Assembly (NCBI GenBank): GCA_015956445.1
Contig: WIUZ02000001.1
Span: 1,240,001-1,304,000, forward strand
Source of the DNA: Thelephora terrestris
Lineage: Eukaryota > Basidiomycota > Agaricomycetes > Thelephorales > Thelephoraceae
Length of the DNA: 64,000 nucleotides
Direction of reading: 5' to 3'
Shown here: positions 48,136-58,950 of the stretch, in pieces
Numbering within the stretch: the first letter of the stretch is position 1
Layout of the letters: each line of letters begins with the position of its first letter
Program-made: the position numbers and the translations under genes
Notes under the pieces: model-generated
Told to the model about the DNA's origin: nothing
The model's database searches: none
Seen by the model: only the letters and a program-made list of their open reading frames with translations

Positions 48136-48929
48136 ATGGACCGCGGTCACGCAAGAGGCGGGAGGGGCTATCGAAATGGTGGGCTTAAAGATCTGTTTAT
48201 GCCACCGTGATACTCGCCGCTGACACTTCCATAGCGAGGGGTACAGGACGCCCAGGCAGAGGGGGATTCGCATCGAGGGATGCAGGACCACCGGAAGTTG
48301 TTTTAGGTTTGTCCAGTTTTCCGGGACTCTCACGTCCAAATATCTCATATGTTTTTGTTAGAAATGGGAACATTTGTGCACGCTGTAGAGGGTGAGATGC
48401 TTTGTGCTTCTGTCAACCCTGACAAGGTTCCGTGGTTCAATGCCCCGATATACCTTCAAAACAAGTCTGCGATAGGGAAGGTCGATGAAATCCTTGGGCC
48501 GATCAACGAGATGTTTTTTTCCGTTAAAATGAATGAAGGGATGGTTGCTGGGAGTTTTAAGACAGGCGACAAGGTCTACATTGCTGGGGACAAACTCTTT
48601 CCAGTTGACCGTTTCCTGCCCAAACCAAAGGTCTTGGGGGGTGAGAGTCATTTCATTCCATCACCCTCTAACACTAACAAATTTATAGGCGTAGCAAGTA
48701 TGACTTCTACTCAACGTCTGTGTTAATAACTCATTGCTTTGCGTCAGAGCGGGCGCGTGGTAGCCGGGAAGGGCCAAGGACGAGAGGGGTACCCACACGC
48801 GGTAGGCCTTATCCTGGGGCAACCTCCAGAGGTAGAGGCGGGGACCGAGGGAGAGGTTTTGGCAGAGGGTTTTTCCCCCGTGGTGGCAGAGGTGGGCGTG
48901 GCGGGAGGTCTGGGTTTAGAGGAACATAG
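48136..48929 (+). CDS. GAR1: H/ACA ribonucleoprotein Gar1
   Basis: Gar1 binds Cbf5 and controls substrate loading in H/ACA snoRNP pseudouridine synthase and telomerase RNP. A Gly/Arg-rich N terminus ([15 protein letters not shown]; then [17 protein letters not shown]) precedes the conserved core [60 protein letters not shown] and [20 protein letters not shown], then [17 protein letters not shown]-terminal RGG tail follows ([19 protein letters not shown]). Short introns separate these parts (two in the N-terminal region, one before the RRYDFYSTS segment, one before the tail). Ends at 48929. Confidence 0.95.
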
Positions 48930-48968
48930 CTGGTGGCAGATTCTGGTGGCAAGCTTGTGGTTTGTTTC

Positions 48969-49430
48969 TCAACTACGCAGCAAATAAAATGAGGCAACTC
49001 CGGCCAACGGAGCCCAGGACAGGACCATTTTGTTAGTCACTCCCAGAGTACGAATGCGAGTTGAAACTTTCTTGTTTGTTTTGATGGACAGGGTTGAACA
49101 GAAGTTACGGAGAGGGCTTCTGCTTGATTTTATACTCCCAAACGACCTCGACCGATCCGCACCCCTTCGATCGCACGGAATTGGCCGGTGCCGTTCAAAT
49201 TTCTTAGTAGGACTCACGCCCCAAGAATTTTGGGCGACTCGCGACATTTTTGATTTTTTTATACATAGAAAATCATGGACTGGGAGCAATTCCAACCGAC
49301 CGAGCCCAACTGAAAGGAATCTCGAGCGAAGCATAGCAACTAGGTCTAGAGTTATTTCTAAAATTTCATATTGGTTATGGATTACTTTAGCCCATTTCAC
49401 AGTGACGCCATCGGGCCCAGAATTAATCAC
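48969..49430 (-). other. Relic of a reverse-strand promoter and gene start
   Basis: On the reverse strand a TATA-like AGTATAAAATC at about 49126-49136 precedes a short leader and an ATG at about 49033 reading MVLSWAPLAGVASFYLLRS, then a stop. A 153-codon open frame also spans this stretch but has no recognisable features. It looks like the 5' end of a gene whose body is missing, since GAR1 starts immediately to the left. This region is the edge between the housekeeping block and the repeat island. Confidence 0.25.
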
Positions 49431-49442
49431 GATTTAGTCATG

Positions 49443-50633
49443 AGTTGACACACAGTTTAAAGTGAACAAACCAAACAACAGGTTATTTAAATAAATAAAG
49501 AATTTTAAAGAATTCCATGGTGTTCCATGAGTTTTGAAGGGTCTAAGTAGGCTCTGTAGGACCTATCTGCCACTGATTCACTTAGGTAATCAAGTGTTTG
49601 ATTACTAAGCAAGGCTGACCAGTTGCCAAGCTTGGACATCACAAACTTAACTAAGGTTCCACAGGGACAGTGGGGTTTTGGACTTTCCAGCTGCTAACCT
49701 GCTGAGTTCGCTCAGGACCAACTTCCTCAGTAGTTCACAAGGATCTCCTGAAATACCCTGTGCAACTCTGGTTGACTCCTTATGGGGGAGGGGATAAAGG
49801 GTTCTGATTCAGGTTTGCAACAATCAGAGGGTAGGATTCCAGATGATTTGATGCTGTAAGCCTGGGTGACTGGGAAACGTGGTGATGTGCTGACTGACTG
49901 ACTGGCTTGATGACTGACTGAGTTTGCAAATGTTGACTGACTAGCTTAGACTTGTCTCAAGCTGAAGTGACTGAGGGCTGGTGTGATTGGAGCTAACTAC
50001 TGCTCAGCCACACAGCTAAAGGGAATAGATCGGGGACTCAGAGTGTCAGGCCGACGCGACCTCTACAGTTCAATAACACTCTTGCTATCCAAACCTATCA
50101 CTTCAGGGATCAAACACACAGTTATAACCCTGTTGCAAACCCAGGGATATCGGAAGTCTCTTCACAGACTAGATTAGAAGGGAGGAGAAAGAAGGAGACA
50201 AGGGTCTTCAGGCACTCTTGCTCTAAGCACACAGCAATAGAGGTCACGGAGAGTCTGATGATAACAAATCTAAGGAGTACAGGCTAAACTACTCTGAGTA
50301 TATATACTACTTAGATTTGTGACGTGACAGTGACATGTAACTACACTATGGATACAAACACAGACAAACATGGTCCGTGCACAGCACTGCATGGTCTGTG
50401 CGTTACGTGGTGACTAATGCTACAAATTATCAGCTGATAAACGAAAGTGTGGCGGCCAATAGCAATTTGAGAGCATTACAAAGCAGTTACAAAGCATGAC
50501 GTAGCCTGGGAATGTTCGGAAGGAATGTGGGTATGGCTGACTAACAGCCAATAGCAAAAGGGGAGCATATGACTAAAGATAGGGGCATATGATGTCATGT
50601 GGGTCATGCGCAGTAAACAATAGAAATGATGAC
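49443..50633 (-). repeat. Possible solo LTR-like repeat
   Basis: About 1.2 kb of AT-richer non-coding DNA. Its ends carry short imperfect inverted copies of GAGTTGA/TCAACTC. On the reverse strand it has a TATA-like AGTATATATA near 50295-50304 and an AATAAA-type signal region near 49489-49500, the order expected of U3-R-U5. No second copy, no internal region and no coding domain are in the window. A family cannot be assigned; if real it is a fossil solo LTR. Confidence 0.3.
49891..49941. repeat. TGAC-type tetranucleotide microsatellite
   Basis: Imperfect tandem TGAC repeats (TGACTGACTGACTGG, then TGATGACTGACTG and TTGACTGACTAG) within the non-coding island edge. Confidence 0.7.
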
Positions 50634-50669
50634 TCAACTCCTGAGTCGTGGAAGGGGCGTGGCATTTGG

Positions 50670-50675
50670 TATATA
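50670..50675 (+). promoter_or_regulatory. TATA box of coiled-coil gene 1
   Basis: TATATA within GGTATATAACC lies 65-70 bp before the ATG at 50740. It is followed by a CA-rich leader (CACACACACACAG), a usual fungal core promoter arrangement. Confidence 0.55.
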
Positions 50676-50739
50676 ACCAAAGGGGGTTGGATGACTGGTC
50701 TTCCAACAAACCTCCCTTTGTCACACACACACAGCCAAC

Positions 50740-52001
50740 ATGCCTCGTGCTCAAACTCGTGTTCCCACTCGTCGCTCTTCCTCTTACTCTCCTGTTCAGG
50801 AGAACAACTACAACATCGACCGCTTCTCTCATGCCCGCCGCGATCCTTCCCGCCCTTATCCCACTTTGGGAGCTGTTATGGACCGGACCGCCACCGCCGA
50901 CCCTAATGAGGGTTTTACCGATTTAGGTTCGGGATGCCGGTTGACATATTTAGCATGTCTGCTGACGTTCCGCTTTAGGATTTAGGGATTTCATCCAGGC
51001 TTCTCGTAGGGTGTCTCGGCGCAAGTTGGCGCGCATTGAGACGAACCCTTATGCGACCGAACTCCTTAACAGGGGTGTCGAGTTCGTCTCCGAGACCAAT
51101 GAGACCTTCAACTCTGTGTTGGAGGCCAGCGTTATCCATACGGGTAACGTTGGGTCCATGTTGATGGATGAGATTGCTCATGTCAATGAGCGAGTTGATG
51201 GTCGTCGAGAAGAGATCGAGAAGCTGGAGAAGGAGTTCCTCGGATGTCATGAGGGCATCTTGAAGATCGAAGATGAGCAAGAGCAACATGGTATGGCGAT
51301 CGATAGGTTGAAGGTAAGAAAGTTTGGGTCAGGAGTAATTGACCTTTCTAACTCAAACTTTCTTCTAGGGAGAGGTGATCACGTTGAAGGACTTGATCCG
51401 GAGTCTGGTTGACCATACTGGGAGATTGGAAGACGATAAGGTACGGGGGCTGGGATTGAAGATAATTGTTTTCTTCTAACCCTGTTCCTTTTAGGTTCGT
51501 CTTACTCGTCATGTCTCCGAGTTGACCGGAGAAGTCCGGGATCTCCAGAGGAGGTGTAACGAGCCGGAGATCCGAGTCGAAGAAGAGGAGTTGGAGGTTC
51601 CGCATCGGGCCGGTTCGCCGATAGTCCCTAATCGGGCCGAGTCGCCGCCCGCTCGTTTATTGGTCCGTCATGAGAACAGGTTGGTTCCCGTTGATGATGA
51701 GGTCATTGAAATTGGGAGCGACGAGTTCTATCAGAACGTGGGAGTTGTCCGTAGGGATACTCCTTGTCCTGAGTTCGTGTCTACTCCTTGGGGTAGTCGC
51801 CGTCAATGGCCTGCTCTGGAGTATGATCCGTACGCCGAGTTCGTTCCCGATAGCGAGCCGAACTCTGACACGGAGCTTCCAGATTATGATGACTTATCGG
51901 ACGTAGACCCAAACGAGATCAGGGAGCAGAACTGGTTGAATGAGGAGTTGGTGAGGTCGGCCTTGGAAGTAGTACAAAGGATCCGCAGAGATATTGATTA
52001 G
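50740..52001 (+). CDS. Uncharacterised coiled-coil protein, paralog 1 (intact)
   Basis: A 366-aa protein of unknown function, one of three related genes in this island. Exons 50740-50926, 50979-51313, 51369-51440 and 51495-52001 keep frame exactly. The N terminus is basic and disordered (MPRAQTRVPTRRSSSYSP) and contains NNYNIDRFSHARRD, matching IDHRAANRK in paralog 2. Exon 2 is a long amphipathic helix (NRGVEFVSETNETFNSVLEA, VNERVDGRREEIEKLEKEFL). Exon 3 and the start of exon 4 continue as coiled coil (VRLTRHVSELTGEVRDLQRR C). The C-terminal half is acidic and Pro-rich, ending RSALEVVQRIRRDID. No enzymatic, transmembrane or nucleic-acid motif is recognised. Intron 1 is nearly the same sequence as an intron in paralog 3. 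The exon architecture parallels paralogs 2 and 3. Looks whole and expressible. Confidence 0.75.
50927..50978 (+). other. Intron 1 of paralog 1, introner-like
   Basis: This 52-nt intron resembles the 50-nt intron at 62130-62179 in paralog 3: after a one-base offset the first 21 bases are identical (CGGGATGCCGGTTGACATAT within them), and the branch region CTGAC and CTT(T)AG end also match. The two lie at different gene positions. The 7-base GATTTAG flanks this intron on both sides, like a target duplication. Confidence 0.6.
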
Positions 52002-52922
52002 ATAACTCTTTTGTACTGTTTGAACTTCCAAGGAATTAATCTCTTGTCTATTGCGTATGATCCATGAGTCGTAAAGCATAATGGTTTTCGTAAGTCCAAT
52101 CCAAGGGTCAGATTAATAAGCCGGTTGACTTCTGCGAGAGGTCAACGCGCGACACTTATTAATACATCCCTTGTTGTCGGTAGCCTGAATATCTACTAGT
52201 CGTCCAGGGGCAACGGAGGGCCAGGTAGGGGGAATCTTCGTATGAAGGTTCGCCGGTACATGTTCACGTATTATACCTCAGGTCTTCTGGGGTATCTTGA
52301 CTAGTAGCACGTTCCACGTATTGGACTTTGAATCGTTAAGCATAGGGCATATGGCATAATAAACAGTTTACCGCCGTGTTTAGGGCAGGTCGCCAATTAA
52401 CTTAGTGGTGATGAGGCGTTAAAAAGAACGAAAATAAAGGGGGTAAACGGCGAAATCATCACACAGAGGGACTTGGCCCAAAAAAAAAAATAGATGGGAG
52501 ACTCTGAGGGTACTTCCCTGCAGGAAAGATGGTGGTTGGGGGGGGGGGGGGTTGATGTTCCCTTAGACACAGTATATAAAGAACTCACCCACAGCTCTAT
52601 GTCAGGAACATGGTATTTTTAAACTTTTTATAACACGCTCTTTCTTCGAACTCTTCTTACCATTTCTTATGTTTGAATGCTTCACACTCCTTATCCTTCA
52701 CACCCATCATTCAAAACACACACAACGCGCAATCCATTCACGGCAATACGAAACGACATGGCTATATACGGTGCTATCAACATTCTTCAAAAGTCGACTC
52801 GATCTACAGCAGGCCTCATGGTCATCAGCGTTCCATCCCAAAGATTGAAGAACCAGCCCCCCCTCACGAGGATCTCTCCGAACATGGCGTCCCCGTCCTC
52901 CGCACTCAACTGAACGTCTAGT
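52002..52922. other. Intergenic between paralogs 1 and 2
   Basis: Convergent 3' flanks of the two genes. It contains a 12-15 base G run near 52538-52552, an A run near 52480-52490 and a TATA-like TATATAAAG near 52571-52579. Short open frames on both strands lack any recognisable feature. Confidence 0.45.
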
Positions 52923-55353
52923 TCAAGCCGATAGGAAGAGATGCCTTCGTACGGACCGATCAGCCTCCCAGATGTCACTGGGGGCAAGGGGTCACTTACC
53001 CAGCAGATACATTGTGATTACATTGTGATTTTTTAGACAATGTGTCCAGCCTGTGGCCAGGAGGTACATGCTGAGTGCTTTTACAAAGTACCCATCAATG
53101 CAACCACAATGTGGCCAGTGGGTCCATCTTGATCACTTTTACAAAGTGCCCATCAATTCGATCACAATGTGCCCTGTGGGTCCATGCAGGATACATTGTA
53201 AAAGTATCCATCAAAGTGGCCACTGGGCACTTTGTGAAAGAAACCCCTGAGTTCTTTCACAATTTTTTTCACAAAGTGTCCAGCATACACCTGAGCCACT
53301 CTTTGAGAGTTCTTTCAGAAAATATCCAGCAATGTGTCTACAAAGTATTCAACCAGATACTCAATGGTTTCTTTGGGAGTTTGTTGTGAAATCCAACCAC
53401 ATTGAGAGTTCATTGTGAAAACATTGGGGAGAACCCCCTGGGGACATTGTGGTTGCATTGTTGGGTACTTCTTGAAAGAACTCTCAATGAGTGGCTCAGG
53501 CACTCAGTAGGATACATTGTGAACAAAATTGTGAAAGAACCCAGGGGTTTCTTTCACAAAGTGCCCAGTGGCCACTTTGATGGATACTTTTACAATGTAT
53601 CCTGCATGGACCCACAGGGCACATTGTGATCGAATTGATGGGCACTTTGTAAAAGTGATCAAGATGGACCCACTGGCCACATTGTGGTTGCATTGATGGG
53701 TACTTTGTAAAAGCACTCAGCATGTACCTCCTGGCCACAGGCTGGACACATTGTCTAAAAAATCACAATGTAATCACAATGTATCTGCTGGGGAAGTGAC
53801 CCCTTGCCCCCAGTGTGTCACCAAACTGCGGAACACTTGGTCCCACATCTCCATCACCGGGTGACTGCTCAGCAGCACTGTCGACGTAGTCGAAGAGAGA
53901 CCCTCCATCTCCCTCATCGGAGGCCTGGCCGGGATCCTGTACTGCGAGTCTGGTGAGGTGCCTACGCTGGACCTCCGACTCGACCTGTCGGTTAGGACGG
54001 TTGACCCGATATCGGAACCCTCCTCCCTCACCTCGACCAGACTGGTCACCATCCGACTCAACCGGACGCGGGTAAGGATTAGCCGAGGGTGCCATGCGAT
54101 GAGCAACACGGCGTCGAGAGCGTTTACAACGCTGCCCTGTTATCACCGAACGTACCTTGACGACCCTCGGAGTATCTTCGGCCCGGTCAACGACCATGAC
54201 CTCATCCTCAATCTTTACCAGCTGACTGATCGGCTGCAGCGGGCAATGTCGACAGTTCTCCTTGTCAGACTCGGCCAAGGTGGAAGCTGGAGCCGGAGTT
54301 GGGATGGGAGCCGCGTTCTCTACCGGAGGTGTGGCGTAGGACGACAGGTTAGGAGATGGGAGTACCACCTCGTCGGCGTACTCCAATTCGAACGGAATGT
54401 CGGCCACACCCTGTCCAACCAACACGGGACCTTCCTTGCAGTTGCAGGTCTTGTCCTGCAAGGACTCGACCCGCGCAGTCAACACGGACACCAGGTCCTC
54501 GAGTTCCTCGATCTAGAAGAAGTCTTTCAGTGTTTGCAAACAAATCTGCAAAGGCTGAAAGAGACCTTAGCACCTTCACTCCCGATCTTCTTGGAGTGCC
54601 TATCCAGGCGATTGTCCCTCGTATCCATGTTGACGTCCCGAACCTTCAGACCGGCGACTAACTCTTGATGGTTAGCAACCATCGCCTCCAACGCCTCGTT
54701 CGTCCCCTTCTGGAAGGCAGCCATGGTCTCCTTCATCAAGAGACCCTCAGCGGACAGACGAAGGACATCTGCCTTCGCCTCCTTCACCTCGCGCTCCAAT
54801 CGTTCAACCTAGGCAGTTTGGTTAGTCGAGAGTCATACTCGAATATCCAAACGGAAAACCTACTCGGCTTTCCCCCTCTTGAACGAGCGACCACAACAAC
54901 GTGGTGGAAGCGGTGGCGTGACGGATGGCCCGAGGAACAGTTGCTCCATGCTCCAACAGGTCTTGATTGTAGATACCCCTCTGCAGGGTGTACCAGAGCT
55001 CCTTCTTGATTGGATGCTCCAGTTCTCCAAACCTACCCCTCATCTGGAAGATCACCTTCTCAGCGATCATCGACCGGATCCAGAGCTCATTGTCCCAGGT
55101 CAACCCCATCAAATGTGGGATTGTCTCCCGGAGACGTTCAGCGTCCACCTGCTTGACGACCTCCAAGATCTAATTGGGAAAGAGTTAGAAATGCACCAAA
55201 GTATTTCAAACTCCCCCCCACCTGCTCATCGGTGGTGTACGGAACACCTGCCTCATTGGCATAGGTCTTGCGGTTGGCGGCACGGTGGTCAATGCGGGAG
55301 ATGGTGGAGATGCCGTTGGCGACTTTGTAGGTGTGGTTGTTTGGGAAAGACAT
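52923..55353 (-). pseudogene. Coiled-coil protein paralog 2, interrupted by foldback element A
   Basis: Paralog of the genes at 50740 and 59874. Exons (reverse) 55353-55222, 55169-54864, 54808-54566 and 54512 onward are in frame. Exon 1 encodes 44 aa (MSFPNNHTYKVANGISTISR, IDHRAANRKTYANEAGVPYT); exon 2 a helical domain (LTWDNELWIRSMIAEKVIFQ, ELWYTLQRGIYNQDLLEHGA); exon 3 coiled coil (VERLEREVKEAKADVLRLSA); exon 4 IEELEDLVSVLTARVESLQD with CNC, then a disordered Arg-rich tail with IPFELEYADEVVLP. Element A (52976-53815) sits near the 3' end. Without it and one TGT copy the frame would end GDIWEADRSVRRHLFLSA at 52923 (475 aa); with it, translation runs into the element and stops as TLGARGHFPSRYIVITL. 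It may still make a nearly full-length protein. Confidence 0.7.
52976..53815. mobile_element. Foldback element A, CACTG ends
   Basis: An 840-bp non-autonomous DNA transposon. It starts CACTGGGGGCAAGGGGTCA and ends with the reverse complement; the whole element is one long imperfect inverted repeat centred near 53395 (its two arms encode the same chance peptides on opposite strands). Target duplication TGT (52973-52975 and 53816-53818). Many internal short repeats of the CACAATGT / CCCAGTGGGCAC kind resemble subterminal transposase sites. CACTG ends and 3-bp duplications suggest the CACTA (EnSpm/CMC) superfamily; no transposase is encoded. Inserted in the last exon of paralog 2. Confidence 0.85.
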
Positions 55354-55569
55354 GTTGGTAAGATGATGGGGAAGTTGCTGGTGTTGCTGATCAAGGATGG
55401 CTCCAAGAAGACGTCCTTCTTATAGCCTAGATCAGTGATCCTTCACGTGACCTACCTCGACGAACCTCATTGGTCTGGGTCACATCAACTTCCACCACTG
55501 TACCATCATCGTTGGCTTACTACATCAAGCTGACACCTCGGCCCGGGGGACGGCCTTGGAAGAACTTCA

Positions 55570-56753
55570 TTCCGGAACACCTAGAACACGCGCGCACTAA
55601 AAATAGGTCTCATGACCTTGACGACCCCTTTACGAACCCCTTTACGACCCTGATGACTCATTTATGACATCACGGTAACAACCAACCCTGGACCCTGATC
55701 ACACACGTGGACAGTCACATCACAGTCTCCTAACCGGAGGAAGGAATCGCCGTTATTTGGAAGGAGTGCCTCTAAACTCCTTTCGGTTAGCCAAGCAAAT
55801 GTGGAAGTAGCCGTTAGCGTGAAACGCCGGCAAAGCATGTAATCCCTCATGTCCCATGAGTCTAGGCCCGACCTCCTCATGTTTGGACATACGTTGAGGT
55901 TGCCACTATTCCGTGATGCTGTTACTGCCTACAGACAACAAGGGATGATGCATGGTCTCTTATCTCGGAGCCGCTCAAAAATTGCATGAAGCAATGAGAG
56001 GTTTCCACCTGACCCTTGGGTGTGATCCCCAGGTACAAACTTTCATGACCCCATGCCCCTATTTCTTTTGGACTAGTGTTATCTTTACCCCTATGTTTCA
56101 TGCGGACATTCGTTACCTTTTATGCAATCCTTCACACGCTAGTAAGCCCTTTGTCCTTTATTCTCCCACGCGTCATATTTGTTCGCTTCCCTTACTTAGC
56201 ATTCTCACACTCCTTATCTCCCTTTGTTCGGACTTGATAAGGGTATATTAGGGTATTGACGTCATGGCCACTCCTTTAGTATAAGTAGCAACTGTGGCTG
56301 TATTGTAGTACCTTAGTTTTGTTACCTCAGGAAATCCTCTGCCCTTCTCAGCCCAGTTGCAGTTAAGGACAAGTCAGAGTTTCTTGTTTGAACCCAAGAC
56401 ACCCCCCCCCCCCCCCCCCCCCCCCATCTGCTCTCCCTCCCGCTCTGCGCGTCAACTGCGCCTCGTAACTATAGAACCCCAGCGTTCATCTTATAGAATA
56501 CCTTGAGCGTCCAGTCAATCACCTGGTGGAGTCATCAATCCTGCTGTAGGGATAAACCCTTGCTTGTTAAACCGAACGAAGTACGGTTTAGGTTGGGTTT
56601 CCCTTTAGGATTTCGACCTGACTTGTAGTGACCTCGGACAACCTACCGGAAGAATAGAGAAGTGATCTTTCTCTCACAGCTAGTTGGACTAGTGAGTACT
56701 CTGCGGAGTCGGCTCAGTGCACTGGTAGTTGTTGGGGTAGAGTGGCCCTGACA
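55570..56753 (+). repeat. LTR-like repeat a (left arm of a large inverted repeat)
   Basis: About 1.18 kb. It begins TTCCGGAAC and ends GGCCCTGACA. It has a TATA-like TATAAGTA near 56280-56287 and a C tract of about 24 at 56402-56425. It matches the reverse complement of 57265-58950 almost throughout. Orientation is inferred from the TATA position and from the retroelement-like leader downstream. Likely a Ty3/gypsy-type LTR fossil of fairly recent age; the two arms are near identical over most of their length and a few per cent apart in the upstream part. Confidence 0.6.
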
Positions 56754-57151
56754 GTCTACTCTAAACTATTTGTGCATTTTTGCCTGTTTCTCACACTATA
56801 TCATTCTGAGACTTTTGGTCACACTTCACTCCTCAGCCACAGTGTATGAATGAGGGCTGTGCTGGTAAGGTGAGTGAGGTAAGGCTGTGACTCATGTGTA
56901 AGGATTATGTGACTGGTTCTTAACTGTCAGCGTGCTGAATTTTATTTCCTTTTTGAACCATTTTTCGCACCCAACTTTCGCCTACTTTCCTTACCCCCCC
57001 GTTTCTCATCTTATCAATTTCCCTTATCATGACTCACACGTCATCACAAAAGGACAAAGACAAGCACGATGGTATTACAAGCGGCACGACCACAACGAAG
57101 ACACAAGACGACCAGCCGACGGAGTTGAATCCGCATGGACTCTATGGATGA
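56754..57151 (+). mobile_element. Truncated retroelement internal region (leader and gag-like start)
   Basis: Directly after LTR-like repeat a comes a pyrimidine-rich leader and then a short reading frame from about 57030 that is Lys-, Asp- and Thr-rich (MTHTSSQKDKDKHDG), resembling the start of an LTR-retrotransposon gag. The element is cut short here by a fragment of a coiled-coil gene; no protease, reverse transcriptase or integrase is present. Broken fossil. Confidence 0.4.
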
Positions 57152-57264
57152 GGACTAAGGTGTACAGACCCTAGCTGTCAAGACCTAGTCTGCCAGTACT
57201 CCTCAGCACTGGCAATCTCCTCCTCCGTCCCCTCCGAGGCACTCTTGACGACTTCCTCATCGAC
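57152..57264 (-). pseudogene. 3' fragment of a fourth coiled-coil gene copy
   Basis: On the reverse strand this segment matches the 3' end and immediate downstream sequence of paralog 3 (63710-63823): it reads DEEVVKSASEGTEEEIASAE and EYWQTRS against DEEVVESASEGTEEEVASAE and EYWQTRS. Differences are mostly C-to-T or G-to-A transitions. The match stops exactly where LTR-like repeat b begins, so a fourth gene copy was cut by that repeat. The rest of that copy is not present in the window. Confidence 0.7.
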
Positions 57265-58950
57265 TGTCAGGGCCACTCTACCCCAACAACTACCAGTGCA
57301 CTGAGCCGACTCCGCAGAGTACTCACTAGTCCAACTAGCTGTGAGAGAAAGATCACTTCTCTATTCTTCCGGTAGGTTGTCCGAGGTCACTACAAGTCAG
57401 GTCGAAATCCTAAAGGGAAACCCAACCTAAACCGTACTTCGTTCGGTTTAACAAGCAAGGGTTTATCCCTACAGCAGGATTGATGACTCCACCAGGTGAT
57501 TGACTGGACGCTCAAGGTATTCTATAAGATGAACGCTGGGGTTCTATAGTTACGAGGCGCAGTTGATGCGCAGAGCGGGAGGGAGAGCAGATGGGGGGGG
57601 GGGGGGGGGGGGGGGTGTCTTGGGTTCAAACAAGAAACTCTGACTTGTCCTTAACTGCAACTGGGCTGAGAAGGGCAGAGGATTTCCTGAGGTAACAAAA
57701 CTAAGGTACTACAATACAGCCACAGTTGCTACTTATACTAAAGGAGTGGCCATGACGTCAATACCCTAATATACCCTTATCAAGTCCGAACAAAGGGAGA
57801 TAAGGAGTGTGAGAATGCTAAGTAAGGGAAGCGAACAAATATGACGCGTGGGAGAATAAAGGACAAAGGGCTTACTAGCGTGTGAAGGATTGCATAAAAG
57901 GTAACGAATGTCCGCATGAAACATAGGGGTAAAGATAACACTAGTCCAAAAGAAATAGGGGCATGGGGTCATGAAAGTTTGTACCTGGGGATCACACCCA
58001 AGGGTCAGGTGGAAACCTCTCATTGCTTCATGCAATTTTTGAGCGGCTCCGAGATAAGAGACCATGCATCATCCCTTGTTGTCTGTAGGCAGTAACAGCA
58101 TCACGGAATAGTGGCAACCTCAACATACGTCCAAACATGAGGAGGTTGGGCCTAGACTCATGGGACATGAGGGATTACAGATTCGCTGGCATTTCACGCT
58201 AACGGCTACTTCCACATTCGCTTGGCTAACTGAAAGGAGTCTAAGGCACTCCTTCCGAATAACGGCGATTCCTTCCTTCCGTTAGGAAGACTGATCACTG
58301 GGGGCAAGGGCACCTGGAATCAGTGATTACATCTTGATTACATGGTGAGTTCATGTGCACTTTTCAATAATTGTAATCACCAATTCCAGGTTGATTACAT
58401 TTCAAATGTTACCTTGACATGTAATCCAACCAATGTTCACCAATTCCATTTGAAATGTTCTCAACAAATTTTTCTGCAATGGTTTTGACCTGTCAGCAAA
58501 AATGATACTGCAATGTAATCGGCATGTTCCTCAATCGTCCAAGATGTAATCTAAATGCGCTCAAAAACATGAAATGTTTTCACAATGTACCCACTGGGCA
58601 CATTCAGGAAACATTGCTTGGGAACATCTTGAGGAGGGTTCAAATGGAGTTGGTAGCAGCAGATGAATTACATGTCAAGGTAACATTTTAAATGTAATCA
58701 ACCTGGAATCAGTGATTTCAATTATTGAAAAGTGCATATGAACTCACCATGTAATCAAGATGTAATCACTGATTCCAGGAGCCCCTGCCCCCAGTGGATG
58801 TGACTGTCCACGTGTGTGATCAGGGTCCAGGGTTGGTCGTTATCGTGATGTCATAAATGAGACATCAAGGTTGTAAAAGGGGTTCGTAATGTAGTCGTCA
58901 AGGTCATGAGACCTATTTTTAGTGCGCACGTGTTCTAGGCGTTCCGGAAC
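57265..58950 (-). repeat. LTR-like repeat b (right arm), carrying element B
   Basis: Reverse-oriented copy of repeat a, starting TGTCAGGGCCAC on the forward strand and ending GTTCCGGAAC. Without the 501-bp element B and one GAT copy it is about 1.18 kb, the same as repeat a. It has a G run at 57593-57615 opposite the C run of repeat a. Arms a and b, separated by about 0.5 kb, form a large inverted repeat. Fossil LTR, family as for repeat a. Confidence 0.6.
58296..58796. mobile_element. Foldback element B, CACTG ends
   Basis: A 501-bp foldback transposon beginning CACTGGGGGCAAGGGCACC and ending with GGGGGCAGTG-type inverted sequence, centred near 58545. Target duplication GAT (58293-58295 and 58797-58799). 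Internal AATCAGTGATTACAT-type repeats differ from elements A, C and D, so it is a separate subfamily. It lies in LTR-like repeat b; the matching place in repeat a (near 55700) has no insertion, i.e. an empty site. Confidence 0.85.

Noticed and set aside
49030-49437. 135-codon forward open frame after GAR1
   Set aside because: No motif, no promoter on that strand, and it overlaps an equally long reverse frame; likely chance.
50740-52001. Interpreting the coiled-coil family as a retroelement gag
   Set aside because: No adjacent polymerase or integrase, no zinc knuckle, introns in every copy and no consistent LTR flanks; a host or accessory gene family fits better.
52673-52987. Short overlapping frames between paralogs 1 and 2
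   Set aside because: No similarity to the family or to known proteins; one runs into the end of element A.
53053-53738. Mirror-image open frames (same 65-80-codon peptide on both strands)
   Set aside because: Product of the palindromic arms of element A, not genes; the same holds for mirrored frames in elements C and D.
55952-58065. Identical 99-codon frames at 55952-56251 (+) and 57766-58065 (-)
   Set aside because: They lie in the LTR-like arms a and b and have no recognisable protein features; explained by the inverted repeat.
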